Below the pieces are notes generated by a model. That model searched no databases, was not told the origin of the DNA, and saw only the letters and a list, made by a program, of their open reading frames with translations. This document shows, piece after piece, positions 21,080 to 28,185 of a stretch of DNA of 28,185 bases; the stretch's first letter is position 1; the number at the start of each line of letters is the position of its first letter. The DNA comes from an uncultured Caryophanales bacterium (lineage in GTDB: Bacteria; Bacillota_I; Bacilli_A; RFN20; CAG-826): the NCBI GenBank assembly GCA_946183335.1, contig CAMGZN010000003.1, positions 1-28,185 of the forward strand, given 5' to 3'. A program made the position numbers and the translations under genes.

Positions 21080-23989
21080 TTATGCGTTATCCTGATTAAT
21101 TGCGTTTCCAGTATGTGGAGCAGTTTTCTTTGTTACTTTATATTGCTTCTTCCAAGCACGACGTTTCTTTCTCATCTCACGTGCCTCTTTAGAGCCAGCA
21201 TGGAAGACAATCTTAACTGCACGTTTTGAAGCATATCCAAGAAGTCCGGTTACTTTCTTTTCCGCACGTCTCATATTAGAGTGCTTTGGATGATCGCGGA
21301 CTAAGTGAATTGCATCAAAGTGACACTTGGTTGTACAAATACCACAGCCGATACATTTATTTGGATCAACATAGGCAGCACCACAAGACAAACATCGAGA
21401 TGTTTCAATCTTAACTTGTTCTTCAGTTAAGGTCTTGTGAGCATCTCTAAATGAGTTCTTGTAATCAACCTTTTCATCCATTCCAGCTTCTTGACGTCCT
21501 GCTTCATCATAACCTGGCAAGGAAATGTCTTCTTTATTTAAAGCAACAAAGTGACGTTTGTTAAAGCCAATGGTTTGATGTGCGTATGGACGAGCACGTC
21601 GAGCAAGTGATTCGGCTGCTTTATGTCCAGCAGCAATCGCGTTAATAACAAATGATGGACCAGTGTAGACATCACCTCCGACGAAGATGTCTTCATCAGC
21701 GGTTTGATATGTTTCCTTATCGGCAATTGGATAATTTCCATGCCAGAATGTAACCTTACTTCCTTCAAGGAGTTTACCCCATTCAATTGCTTGACCAATC
21801 GCAAAGACAACTTTATCAGCTGGAACTTCTTTGATTTGGTTTTCATCATAAGATGGAGCAAATTTGTGGTTTTCATCAAAGACAGAAACACACTTTTTAA
21901 AGACAACAGCGACAACTTCGCCTTTTTCGTTAACTTTAATTTCCTTTGGTCCCCATCCATTGTTGATAGAAACATTTTCTTCAAGTGCTTCTGCAACTTC
22001 TTGCTTGGATGCTGGCATCTCTTCTCTAGATTCAAGCGAGAACATTTCTACACTCTTAGCATCGAGTCGATGTGCAGTACGTGCGCAGTCGATTGCAACG
22101 TTACCGCCACCGATAACAACAACGCGTCCTTTGAATGGTTCAAGTTTACCTAACGCATGGCGTAAATATTCAACAGCAATCTCTGTTCCTTTAGCGTTTT
22201 CACCAGCAATTCCTGGTTTTCTTCCGCCTTGGCAGCCAATTGCGATATAGAATGCTTTGTATCCTTGTTTCTTGAGTTCTTCAATAGTAACGTCTTCTCC
22301 AACGTTGACTCCGCACTTGATTTCTACACCGAGTTTTCGAAGGACATCAATTTCGCTATCGATAACATCTTTTTCGAGTTTGTAAGATGGAATTCCATAG
22401 GTCATCATACCACCTGGTTTTTCATTCTTTTCAAACACTGTTGGTGTAAAGCCCATTTCAGCTAAATAGTAAGCAGCAGATAATCCGGCTGGACCACCAC
22501 CGATAATTGCGATCTTTTCGTCAAACTTACCATATGTGGAAGCGACGATTTTTTCTGGAACATAACGTTCAGAATCTTTTCTTTCAAGGTCAGCAAGGAA
22601 TTTCTTCACAGCGTCAATGCTTACTGGAGCATCAATCTTTCCACGTGTACAAGCTTCCTCACATTTTTTATTACAAACACGACCACAAACTGCTGGGAAT
22701 GGGTTTTGTGTTTTAATTAAAGCTAAAGCTTCGCGATATCTTCCTTCCTTAGCCATTTGTAAATAGCCCTGAACTGGAACGTGGGCTGGGCAAGCAACCT
22801 TACAAGGTGCGGTACCAGTTTCCCATGTATCTGTTTTACGGATAGTATCACGATAGTTTTCATCCCACGCGTATTTACCCCAACGAACTTTATCAGGTAA
22901 AACAGCATGTTTATAAGTCATTGGTTTACCATCTGCTTTGCAGAGTTTTTGACCAAGCTTAACAGCACCAGCAGGACAATTTGAAACACATTGTCCGCAA
23001 GCGACACATTTTTCTTTTGTAACATTAGCGGTATAAGCGCTTCTCTCAAGGTTAGGTGTATTAAAGAGTAATGCCGTACGTAAAGCGTTACAAATTTTCA
23101 CGTCACAGTTACAAATATCAAAGATCTTGTTTTCGCCATCAATATTTGTGATTTGGTGAACAAATCCGTTCTTTTCTGCTTGCTCAAAGATTTCAAGCGC
23201 TCTTTCTTTGGTAATAAAGTGAGCACGTCCGGTTTCAACAGCGTAGTCAGCCATATCACCAAATTGAATGCACCAATCATCGACATCGTCAATACATCCA
23301 TCACCAAGCATATTTCTTGAAGCACGGCATGAGCAAATACCGGCAGCAATGTGGCCTTCGTATTTCTTCATCCAATGAGAAATATGTTCGACATCAAGTG
23401 ATTTTTGTTCGTGTTCAATCGCTTTTTCAACAGGTATAACGTGCATACCAACACCACCACCGCCAGGTGGAAGCATTTCAGTAATTCCTGCTAATGGAAT
23501 AAATGTCATTCTTTCAAAGAAAGAAGCTACAGCAGGATTCTTGGCAATACGATCAACTGTTGAGTTCATTAATTCAGCACTTCCAGGAACGAAATATGAA
23601 AGCATATAACGTTTTACCTTTGGTGCGTCTTTAATTGGGTGATCCCAAGCATAATTATCACCATAGTCGTATTCAATAATACCGATGACGCTCATGTCAT
23701 CTAATAATTTTTGAAAACGAACCGGATCATCCTTGTACTTTGGATTCATTTTTAGAAGTTCTTCAAAAACGTAATGTTTTCTTTGTTTCATTTTAAGAAG
23801 AGCATCAATCATCTCTTCTGTGAGAACTTCTCTTAGACCCCAGTACTCTGGGTCTGTGGTTTTCATTCCGAGTAATTTATGAGGAACAACGTCTGTAATC
23901 TTACGGCAAAGCTTTATAAGCTTCTTTTCATAAGAATAGCCTTGTTCACCATCATACTTGGACTTAACCTTTTGATTTTGTTCTGGCAT
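21080..23989 (-). CDS. Multi-domain Fe-S/FAD oxidoreductase (GltD-like core with extra clusters)
   Basis: 969 residues. Order: (1) 1-310, a domain with cysteines CSC at 219/221, C232, C240 and CNCxxxxC at 293/295/300, a motif recurring in anaerobe Fe-S proteins; (2) 328-338, ferredoxin motif CVACGQCVSNC; (3) 390-800, glutamate-synthase-small-subunit-like module with Fe-S cysteines C396/400 and C435/439/443/447, FAD fold GGGPAG (497-502), NAD(P) fold GGGNVA (627-632), and FVGGDVYTGPSF; (4) 860-900, CLSCG plus CIGCGICTTKC; (5) a very basic tail (907-950, KKKRRAWKKQYK). It should move electrons between NAD(P)H, flavin and ferredoxin-like centres. TAATG overlap with hypB and a 1-nt gap to hypA tie it to nickel metallochaperones. 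The electron acceptor is unknown. Confidence 0.88.
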   Translation of the reverse strand: MPEQNQKVKSKYDGEQGYSYEKKLIKLCRKITDVVPHKLLGMKTTDPEYWGLREVLTEEMIDALLKMKQRKHYVFEELLKMNPKYKDDPVRFQKLLDDMSVIGIIEYDYGDNYAWDHPIKDAPKVKRYMLSYFVPGSAELMNSTVDRIAKNPAVASFFERMTFIPLAGITEMLPPGGGGVGMHVIPVEKAIEHEQKSLDVEHISHWMKKYEGHIAAGICSCRASRNMLGDGCIDDVDDWCIQFGDMADYAVETGRAHFITKERALEIFEQAEKNGFVHQITNIDGENKIFDICNCDVKICNALRTALLFNTPNLERSAYTANVTKEKCVACGQCVSNCPAGAVKLGQKLCKADGKPMTYKHAVLPDKVRWGKYAWDENYRDTIRKTDTWETGTAPCKVACPAHVPVQGYLQMAKEGRYREALALIKTQNPFPAVCGRVCNKKCEEACTRGKIDAPVSIDAVKKFLADLERKDSERYVPEKIVASTYGKFDEKIAIIGGGPAGLSAAYYLAEMGFTPTVFEKNEKPGGMMTYGIPSYKLEKDVIDSEIDVLRKLGVEIKCGVNVGEDVTIEELKKQGYKAFYIAIGCQGGRKPGIAGENAKGTEIAVEYLRHALGKLEPFKGRVVVIGGGNVAIDCARTAHRLDAKSVEMFSLESREEMPASKQEVAEALEENVSINNGWGPKEIKVNEKGEVVAVVFKKCVSVFDENHKFAPSYDENQIKEVPADKVVFAIGQAIEWGKLLEGSKVTFWHGNYPIADKETYQTADEDIFVGGDVYTGPSFVINAIAAGHKAAESLARRARPYAHQTIGFNKRHFVALNKEDISLPGYDEAGRQEAGMDEKVDYKNSFRDAHKTLTEEQVKIETSRCLSCGAAYVDPNKCIGCGICTTKCHFDAIHLVRDHPKHSNMRRAEKKVTGLLGYASKRAVKIVFHAGSKEAREMRKKRRAWKKQYKVTKKTAPHTGNAINQDNA

Positions 23990-24663
23990 TACTTTTTCCT
24001 CCAGTTTTGAATTTTATCAACAAAGTATTTTGCTACTTCAGTGATTCCAGTTCCTTTTAACGCACTAATTGGAATAATTGTTGCGTTTTGGTTGCGAAAC
24101 TTAATCGTATCGCAACACTTTTCGATATCGAAATTAAAATACGACAAAGTATCGATTTTATTGATCATTACTAAGTCGCATTTTTCAAAAATTAATGGAT
24201 ATTTGAGTGGTTTATCGTCGCCTTCTGGCACAGAAAGAATCATTACATCAAGACATGCTCCAGTATCAATTTCAGCTGGGCAGACTAAATTTCCAACATT
24301 CTCTAAAAAGACAAGATCGAGATCGGAGATATCAATTCCATCTAATCCTGATTTAGTCATACCAGCATCAAGGTGGCACATTCCTGAAGTATGGATTTGA
24401 ATTGATTTAACGCCAGTCTCCTTAGCAACATTAATTGCATCAACGTCGCTATCAATATCAGCTTCCATCACTCCAATGCGAAACGTTTTCTTTAGCTCAT
24501 TGATTAATTTAATCAATGTAGTTGTCTTTCCTGCGCCAGGCGAAGACATTACATTCACTAAAAAAACGTTCTTGTCATGCAAATATTGACGCAGAAGGTC
24601 CGCTTCTAAGTCATTATCAGCATAAGCCGAACGATTCACAATAATAGTTTTAACTTTATCCAT
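23989..24663 (-). CDS. hypB: GTPase HypB, copy 1 (operon copy)
   Basis: 224 residues. Metal-binding GTPase that drives nickel transfer with HypA. P-loop SSPGAGKTT (40-48), MEADIDSDVDA (66-76), the metal-site cysteine-histidine pair SGMCHLD (Cys96-His97) and ENVGNLVCPAE (Cys128), and G4 NKID at 168-171 (VMINKIDTL). The N-terminal high-affinity nickel motif CxxCGC of some HypB proteins is absent. It is the first gene of the operon; its TAA overlaps the flavoprotein ATG. No ribosome site before ATG at 24663; a TAAAAT box lies upstream in the shared divergent region. Confidence 0.95.
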   Translation of the reverse strand: MDKVKTIIVNRSAYADNDLEADLLRQYLHDKNVFLVNVMSSPGAGKTTTLIKLINELKKTFRIGVMEADIDSDVDAINVAKETGVKSIQIHTSGMCHLDAGMTKSGLDGIDISDLDLVFLENVGNLVCPAEIDTGACLDVMILSVPEGDDKPLKYPLIFEKCDLVMINKIDTLSYFNFDIEKCCDTIKFRNQNATIIPISALKGTGITEVAKYFVDKIQNWRKK

Positions 24664-24693
24664 AGGATACGTTAAATATTTTACATTAATTAG

Positions 24694-24721
24694 TTGTGTA
24701 ATACTAACTTAAAATTATGAT
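24694..24721 (+). promoter_or_regulatory. Promoter of hypB copy 2 in the divergent hypB region
   Basis: -35 TTGTGT (24694-24699), 16-bp spacer, -10 TATGAT (24716-24721), followed by the AGGAAAGAG site (24731-24739). An inverted TTAGT-N8-ACTAA (24690-24707) overlaps the -35 and sits between the two hypB genes; it may serve a shared regulator. The minus-strand TAAAAT box for hypB copy 1 is also here. Confidence 0.5.
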
Positions 24722-24746
24722 ATGATAATCAGGAAAGAGATAATTT

Positions 24747-25415
24747 ATGGATTTTAGAACAATATCTGTTAAAGAAAACATCCTTATTGAAAACAATAAA
24801 AAAGCTGAGGATTTGCGCAAAAATCTCCTGCAAAAACGCATTTTTTTCATTAATGTTATGGCCTCTCCTGGCGCAGGAAAAACAACTCTTTTAACTGCAG
24901 TTATTAACCAATTAAAAAGTAAATATAAAATTGGTGTTATGGAGGCTGATATTGATGGAGATGTCGATGCTGAACGTATCGCTAAAAATACCGGAGTGCG
25001 TGCCATTCAAGTACATACATCAGGTGCGTGCCACCTTACCGCACAAATGGTCGAAGACGCGATTAAAGAGTTTGGAGTTGATGATTTAAATTTGCTAATT
25101 CTTGAAAACGTTGGCAATCTTGTTTGCCCAGCCGAATTTGATACTGGCTCACACTTGAATATAATGCTTTTATCAGTTCCAGAAGGACACGACAAACCAT
25201 TAAAGTATCCATTAATGTTTGAAATCTCAGACATTGCTGTCATTACCAAACTAGATACACTTCCAGTTTTTAATTTTGATATCGAACTTTGTAAAGAATA
25301 TATTCACCGCCGCAACAAAAATGCTGAAATATTTGCTGTCTCAGCATTAAAAAATGGAGGCGTCGATGAGGTCGTTAAAGCAATCAAAAAGAAGATCGAA
25401 ACTACGATCAAATAA
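24747..25415 (+). CDS. hypB: GTPase HypB, copy 2 (divergent)
   Basis: 222 residues, a clear paralogue of copy 1 along its full length. P-loop ASPGAGKTT (39-47), MEADIDGDVDAERIA, metal site SGACHLT (Cys95-His96) and ENVGNLVCPAE (Cys127), PEGHDKPLKYPLMFE, and G4 TKLD where copy 1 has NKID. The conserved Asn of NKxD is Thr here, which is known in some HypB proteins. No N-terminal CxxCGC. It has its own promoter and ribosome site and faces away from the hyp operon, ending at a terminator shared with rplQ. Whether both copies serve one client or two is unknown. Confidence 0.94.
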   Translation: MDFRTISVKENILIENNKKAEDLRKNLLQKRIFFINVMASPGAGKTTLLTAVINQLKSKYKIGVMEADIDGDVDAERIAKNTGVRAIQVHTSGACHLTAQMVEDAIKEFGVDDLNLLILENVGNLVCPAEFDTGSHLNIMLLSVPEGHDKPLKYPLMFEISDIAVITKLDTLPVFNFDIELCKEYIHRRNKNAEIFAVSALKNGGVDEVVKAIKKKIETTIK

Positions 25416-25424
25416 TTACCAAGA

Positions 25425-25461
25425 AAAACAAAAAAAGAACCGCAAATCGCGGTTCTTTTGA
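25425..25461. terminator. Bidirectional terminator between hypB copy 2 and rplQ
   Basis: Perfect 11-bp stem AAAAGAACCGC/GCGGTTCTTTT (25433-25443, 25449-25459); T-runs on both strands (minus: TTTTGTTTTTC; plus: TTTTG, the weaker side). It ends the alpha operon, which in B. subtilis would continue into ecfA1. Confidence 0.85.
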
Positions 25462-25474
25462 TAGTAAAGTCGAA

Positions 25475-25855
25475 TTATTTAACAAATTCAACGATGACGA
25501 CTTGGGCGTTATCTCCCTTACGGACACCGGCTTTAATTGCGCGGGTGTATCCACCATTACGAGAGGCATAACGGGTAGCAAGTTCGCCAAAGACTTTGGC
25601 AAGAGCTTCTTTGCTCTTAAGCACGCTAGCAGCTTGTCTACGAGCGTGGAGATCACCTCGTTTACCTAAGGTAACAAGGTGGTCGGCCATAGATTTGAGT
25701 TCCTTAACCATGCCAGAAGTCACTGAGACTCTTTCAAACTCAACTAATTGAGTAGCGAGAGTACGTAATTTGTTTTCATGTTTCGATTTGGTATATCCAG
25801 CTTTAAAGCGGACACCGGCTTTACCGTGGACGTTTTTTCTTCCTTGAGCGGCCAT
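25475..25855 (-). CDS. rplQ: Ribosomal protein bL17
   Basis: 126 residues. 50S protein at the tunnel exit. Recognised by LRTLATQLVEFERVSVT, the AVLKSKEALAKVFGEL-type middle and the RNGGYTRAIKAGVRKGDNAQVVIVE ending. AAGGAGG lies 9 nt before the start. It follows rpoA by 13 nt, the standard order, and is here the last gene of the operon. Confidence 0.97.
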   Translation of the reverse strand: MAAQGRKNVHGKAGVRFKAGYTKSKHENKLRTLATQLVEFERVSVTSGMVKELKSMADHLVTLGKRGDLHARRQAASVLKSKEALAKVFGELATRYASRNGGYTRAIKAGVRKGDNAQVVIVEFVK

Positions 25856-25868
25856 TTAATGTTCCTCC

Positions 25869-26861
25869 TTATTCTGGAATGTAATCACGGAAGGATAAAC
25901 CGTTTTCAGCAAGTTTATCTTTCACTTCTTTAAGTGATTTCTTACCGAGGTTACGAACTTTCATCATTTCTTCCTCGGTCTTTTGGGTGAGTTCTGCAAC
26001 TGTTGAGATCGCGGCTCTCTTTAAGCAGTTATAGCTACGAACAGAGAGATCGAGTTCCTCAATTGGCATATTCTCGAATTTGTTTTCTTGAACCACCACT
26101 TCTTCTTTGAGCATGTTCATTTCTTCAACAGCTTTTTCAAGATTGACGAATGGTTGAAGGTTCACAATGAGCATTTCTGCTGCAAGAGCAATCGCTCTTT
26201 GTGGAGTAATACTTCCATCAGTCCAAACTTCAAGTGTAAGCTTATCGAAGTTAGAATCGTGTCCAACACGGGTTGGTTCAACAGCGTAGGAGCAGCGAAC
26301 AATTGGAGAATAGTTCGAGTCTGTAGCAATATAGCCAAGACTTGTTGTTCCAAGCTCGCGAGCTTTACGGTTATCAATCTTATTGCCAGCGCTTGTAACG
26401 TAACCACGTCCGTTACGGGCATAAAGATGCATATTTAAGCTTCCGCCTTCGGCGACATGAGCAATCACAAGATCTGGATTAATGCATGTCACAAGTGCTG
26501 GAAGTTCGATGTCTTTCGCTGTGACAACAGCTGGTCCTTTCACTTCAAGTTTAATGACTTTGACTTCGTTTTCATCATCATCAATCTTTAAGACGAGGTC
26601 TTTTAAGTTTAAGATGATGCCGGTGACGTCTTCTTCAACTCCTTTTAATGAAGAGAATTCATGACGAACTCCTTCGATTTCCACAGCGTAAATAGAAGCA
26701 CCTGGAAGAGAAGAAAGAAGAATACGGCGTAAGGAGTTACCGATTGTTAATCCATAACCTCTTTCAAGAGGTTCGATAATGAATTTACCATAGTTATCCT
26801 TTTCATCAATTTGAGCAACCTTGAAGGCTGTTTTTTCAAATGGTTTAGCAAGGTTTGACAT
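25869..26861 (-). CDS. rpoA: RNA polymerase alpha subunit
   Basis: 330 residues. N-terminal assembly domain (about 1-230) with FIIEPLERGYGLTIGNSLRRILLSSLPGASI; C-terminal domain (about 262-330) with ELDLSVRSYNCLKRA and LGKKSLKEVKDKLAENGLSF, which contacts UP elements and activators. AGGAGG lies 8 nt before ATG. Length and both domains are normal. Confidence 0.99.
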   Translation of the reverse strand: MSNLAKPFEKTAFKVAQIDEKDNYGKFIIEPLERGYGLTIGNSLRRILLSSLPGASIYAVEIEGVRHEFSSLKGVEEDVTGIILNLKDLVLKIDDDENEVKVIKLEVKGPAVVTAKDIELPALVTCINPDLVIAHVAEGGSLNMHLYARNGRGYVTSAGNKIDNRKARELGTTSLGYIATDSNYSPIVRCSYAVEPTRVGHDSNFDKLTLEVWTDGSITPQRAIALAAEMLIVNLQPFVNLEKAVEEMNMLKEEVVVQENKFENMPIEELDLSVRSYNCLKRAAISTVAELTQKTEEEMMKVRNLGKKSLKEVKDKLAENGLSFRDYIPE

Positions 26862-26879
26862 ATTTGGTTCCTCCTAATA

Positions 26880-27269
26880 TTAGCCACGTGGGCGTTTTGG
26901 TGGACGGCAGCCATTGTGTGGGACTGGTGTCTTATCAGTGATGGATAAGACTTGAAGTCCGGCTGCGCCTAAGGCGCGGATGGCGCCTTCACGTCCTGGG
27001 CCTGGACCCTTGACGTCAACGTCAATTTGGCGTAAACCTTGGTCATAAGCAACCTTAGCGGCAGCTTCGCCAGCGAGTTGGGCGGCAAATGGAGTGGATT
27101 TCTTCGCTCCTTTGAAACCTAACGCACCTGCACTAGACCAAGCAATGACGTTACCTTGATCATCAGAGATGGTGACAATGGTGTTATTGAAGGTGCTGTG
27201 AATGTGTGCAACACCTTTGGTATAAGCACGTTTAATTTTTCTTTTACGTGCAGTTGTTTTTGTTGCCAT
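26880..27269 (-). CDS. rpsK: Ribosomal protein uS11
   Basis: 129 residues. 30S platform protein. HIHSTFNNTIVTISDDQGNVIAWSSAGALGFKGAKKSTPFAAQ and the PHNGCRPPKRPRG ending are diagnostic. Start at 27269 with AAGGAG upstream; 18 nt separate it from rpoA and from rpsM. Confidence 0.98.
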   Translation of the reverse strand: MATKTTARKRKIKRAYTKGVAHIHSTFNNTIVTISDDQGNVIAWSSAGALGFKGAKKSTPFAAQLAGEAAAKVAYDQGLRQIDVDVKGPGPGREGAIRALGAAGLQVLSITDKTPVPHNGCRPPKRPRG

Positions 27270-27287
27270 ACTAGTTCACTCCTTTCA

Positions 27288-27665
27288 TTAACCTTGGGTC
27301 GCGACTTTCTTATTCGCGATTGTTTTACGTTTTCCCTTACGGGTACGAGCGTTTGTACGTGTACGTTGTCCACGGACTGGAAGACCCTTACGGTGTCTCA
27401 TGCCACGGTAGCAACCGATTTCACCTAAACGCTTAATGTTTAAGGCCACTTCACGACGGAGATCACCTTCAACTTTGTATTTAGCAATCTCGTTACGAAT
27501 GGCACCGAGTTGAGCCTCGGTTAAGTTTTTGACGCGAATGTCTTCATCAACTTTCGCATCACGACAAATCTTTTGAGCGGTTGTGCGACCAATACCATAA
27601 ATATAGGTGATGGAAACGACAACGCGCTTATCATTTGGAATATCTACACCAACGATACGTGCCAT
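27288..27665 (-). CDS. rpsM: Ribosomal protein uS13
   Basis: 125 residues. 30S head protein contacting 5S-side bridges and tRNA. MARIVGVDIPNDKRVVVSITYIYGIG start, GCYRGMRHRKGLPVRGQRT and the basic TNARTRKGKRKTIANKK tail are standard. GGAGG lies upstream of the ATG at 27665. Confidence 0.98.
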   Translation of the reverse strand: MARIVGVDIPNDKRVVVSITYIYGIGRTTAQKICRDAKVDEDIRVKNLTEAQLGAIRNEIAKYKVEGDLRREVALNIKRLGEIGCYRGMRHRKGLPVRGQRTRTNARTRKGKRKTIANKKVATQG

Positions 27666-27688
27666 AAATTCATTTTCCTCCTATATTA

Positions 27689-27802
27689 TTAGCCTTGGCG
27701 TTGTTTGTGTTTTGGGTTTTCACAAATCACCATGACTTTTCCGTGTCTTTTAATAACACGGCATTTTTCGCACATTGGCTTGACGGAAGGTCTGACTTTC
27801 AT
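27689..27802 (-). CDS. rpmJ: Ribosomal protein bL36 (zinc form)
   Basis: 37 residues: MKVRPSVKPMCEKCRVIKRHG..., with zinc ligands Cys11, Cys14, Cys27 and His32, the C+ form. Normal length. AGGAGG lies 9-10 nt upstream. Between infA and rpsM, the conserved spc/alpha operon position. Confidence 0.97.
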   Translation of the reverse strand: MKVRPSVKPMCEKCRVIKRHGKVMVICENPKHKQRQG

Positions 27803-27860
27803 AATTAATTTTTCCTCCTGTAGTCAATACTACATGCAATTTTTGAACAGTATTTAGACA

Positions 27861-28082
27861 CTAGTTCTTGTGTCGAAATGTGATTCGCCCGCGTGTTAAA
27901 TCGTATGGGGACATTTCTACTGTAACTCTATCGCCTGGTAAAATGCGGATGTAGTTCATGCGGATTTTACCAGAAACGTGGGCGAGAATTACGATCCCGT
28001 TTTCGAGTTGCACTCTGAACATCGTTCCTGGGAGTGTCTCGATGACTGTGGCTTCTACTTCAATGACGCCATCTTTTGCCAT
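27861..28082 (-). CDS. infA: Translation initiation factor IF-1
   Basis: 73 residues, one OB fold. MAKDGVIEVEATVIETLPGTMFRVQLENG and VEMSPYDLTRGRITFRHKN are textbook. AGGAGG lies 10 nt before the ATG. The 58 nt before rpmJ hold a small hairpin TGTAGT/ACTACA next to the rpmJ ribosome site. Confidence 0.99.
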   Translation of the reverse strand: MAKDGVIEVEATVIETLPGTMFRVQLENGIVILAHVSGKIRMNYIRILPGDRVTVEMSPYDLTRGRITFRHKN

Positions 28083-28098
28083 ATCAACTATTTCCTCC

Positions 28099-28185
28099 TT
28101 AAACTTTCGTTAGGATTTCATATCCATCTTTGGTAATCACGATGGAATTTTCATAGTGACAAGAGAGTTTCCCGTCACGAGTTTT
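28099..28185 (-). CDS. map: Methionine aminopeptidase, C-terminal end (5' part beyond window)
   Basis: Only the last 28 residues are visible (KTRDGKLSCHYENSIVITKD, then GYEILTKV, stop TAA). The S-x-x-Y/H-E-N/H-(T/S)-I-V-I-T-x-D-G-x-E-(I/V)-L-T ending is that of type I methionine aminopeptidase, which removes the initiator Met; the visible Glu is the last metal ligand region. Position just upstream of infA is the standard secY-adk-map-infA order. Confidence 0.85.
   Translation of the reverse strand, partial: KTRDGKLSCHYENSIVITKDGYEILTKV

Noticed and set aside
21704..22250. Long plus-strand frames opposite the flavoprotein
   Set aside because: They are shadows of the 969-residue gene: no family motifs, no ribosome sites, Ser/Phe-rich as expected from antisense of Lys/Glu codons.

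Overview
The window looks like a low-GC Gram-positive (Bacillota, or a standard-code Mycoplasmatota relative such as the Acholeplasma/Izemoplasma or Erysipelotrichia-like gut lineages). The evidence is AT-rich intergenic DNA, strong AGGAGG-type ribosome sites on many genes, a B. subtilis-like rplQ/ecfA1-ecfA2-ecfT-truA/rplM-rpsI gene order, folate import by an ECF system, and fermentative or anaerobic genes (PreAT, FNT channel, Hyp proteins, Fe-S flavoproteins). TGA, TAG and TAA all end genes here, so the code is standard and not the Mycoplasma TGA=Trp code. The lineage call is inference. Nearly everything is on the minus strand; only one two-gene unit (11.1-12.9 kb) and one hypB copy (24.7-25.4 kb) are on the plus strand.

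Layout: 1-0.4 kb, 3'-truncated CDP-alcohol phosphatidyltransferase. 0.5-2.1 kb, tRNA-Leu(TAG), a tfoX-like gene broken by one in-frame TAG, an unknown membrane-anchored protein, and a tRNA-Ile/Val/Thr cluster. 2.2-3.1 kb, rpsI and rplM with their own promoter and leader. 3.3-8.3 kb, PPC-domain protein, yebC, truA, ecfT-ecfA2-ecfA1 and dCMP deaminase. 8.4-11.0 kb, smpB-folC-folT and a 54-residue membrane protein. 11.1-13.3 kb, an unknown membrane protein coupled to an FNT channel, then an orphan gene. 13.5-15.9 kb, preT-preA (pyrimidine reduction). 16.1-18.5 kb, an unknown membrane protein plus LemA. 18.5-24.7 kb, one candidate operon: hypB, a 969-residue Fe-S flavoprotein, hypA, two small membrane proteins and a flavoprotein resembling polyunsaturated fatty acid isomerase. 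24.7-25.4 kb, a second, divergent hypB. 25.5-28.2 kb, the alpha-operon end map-infA-rpmJ-rpsM-rpsK-rpoA-rplQ.

How it fits together: in B. subtilis rplQ is followed directly by ecfA1-ecfA2-ecfT-truA-rplM-rpsI. Here about 17.6 kb of metabolic and unknown genes sits between rplQ and ecfA1. A folate S-component and folC lie next to the shared ECF energising module, suggesting folate uptake followed by polyglutamylation. The most unusual part is the HypA/HypB-flavoprotein-membrane protein-fatty acid isomerase-like operon: nickel metallochaperones with no hydrogenase subunit in view and a duplicated hypB. Several first genes of transcription units lack a Shine-Dalgarno sequence, and three have a -10-like box exactly 8 nt before ATG, as expected for leaderless mRNAs.
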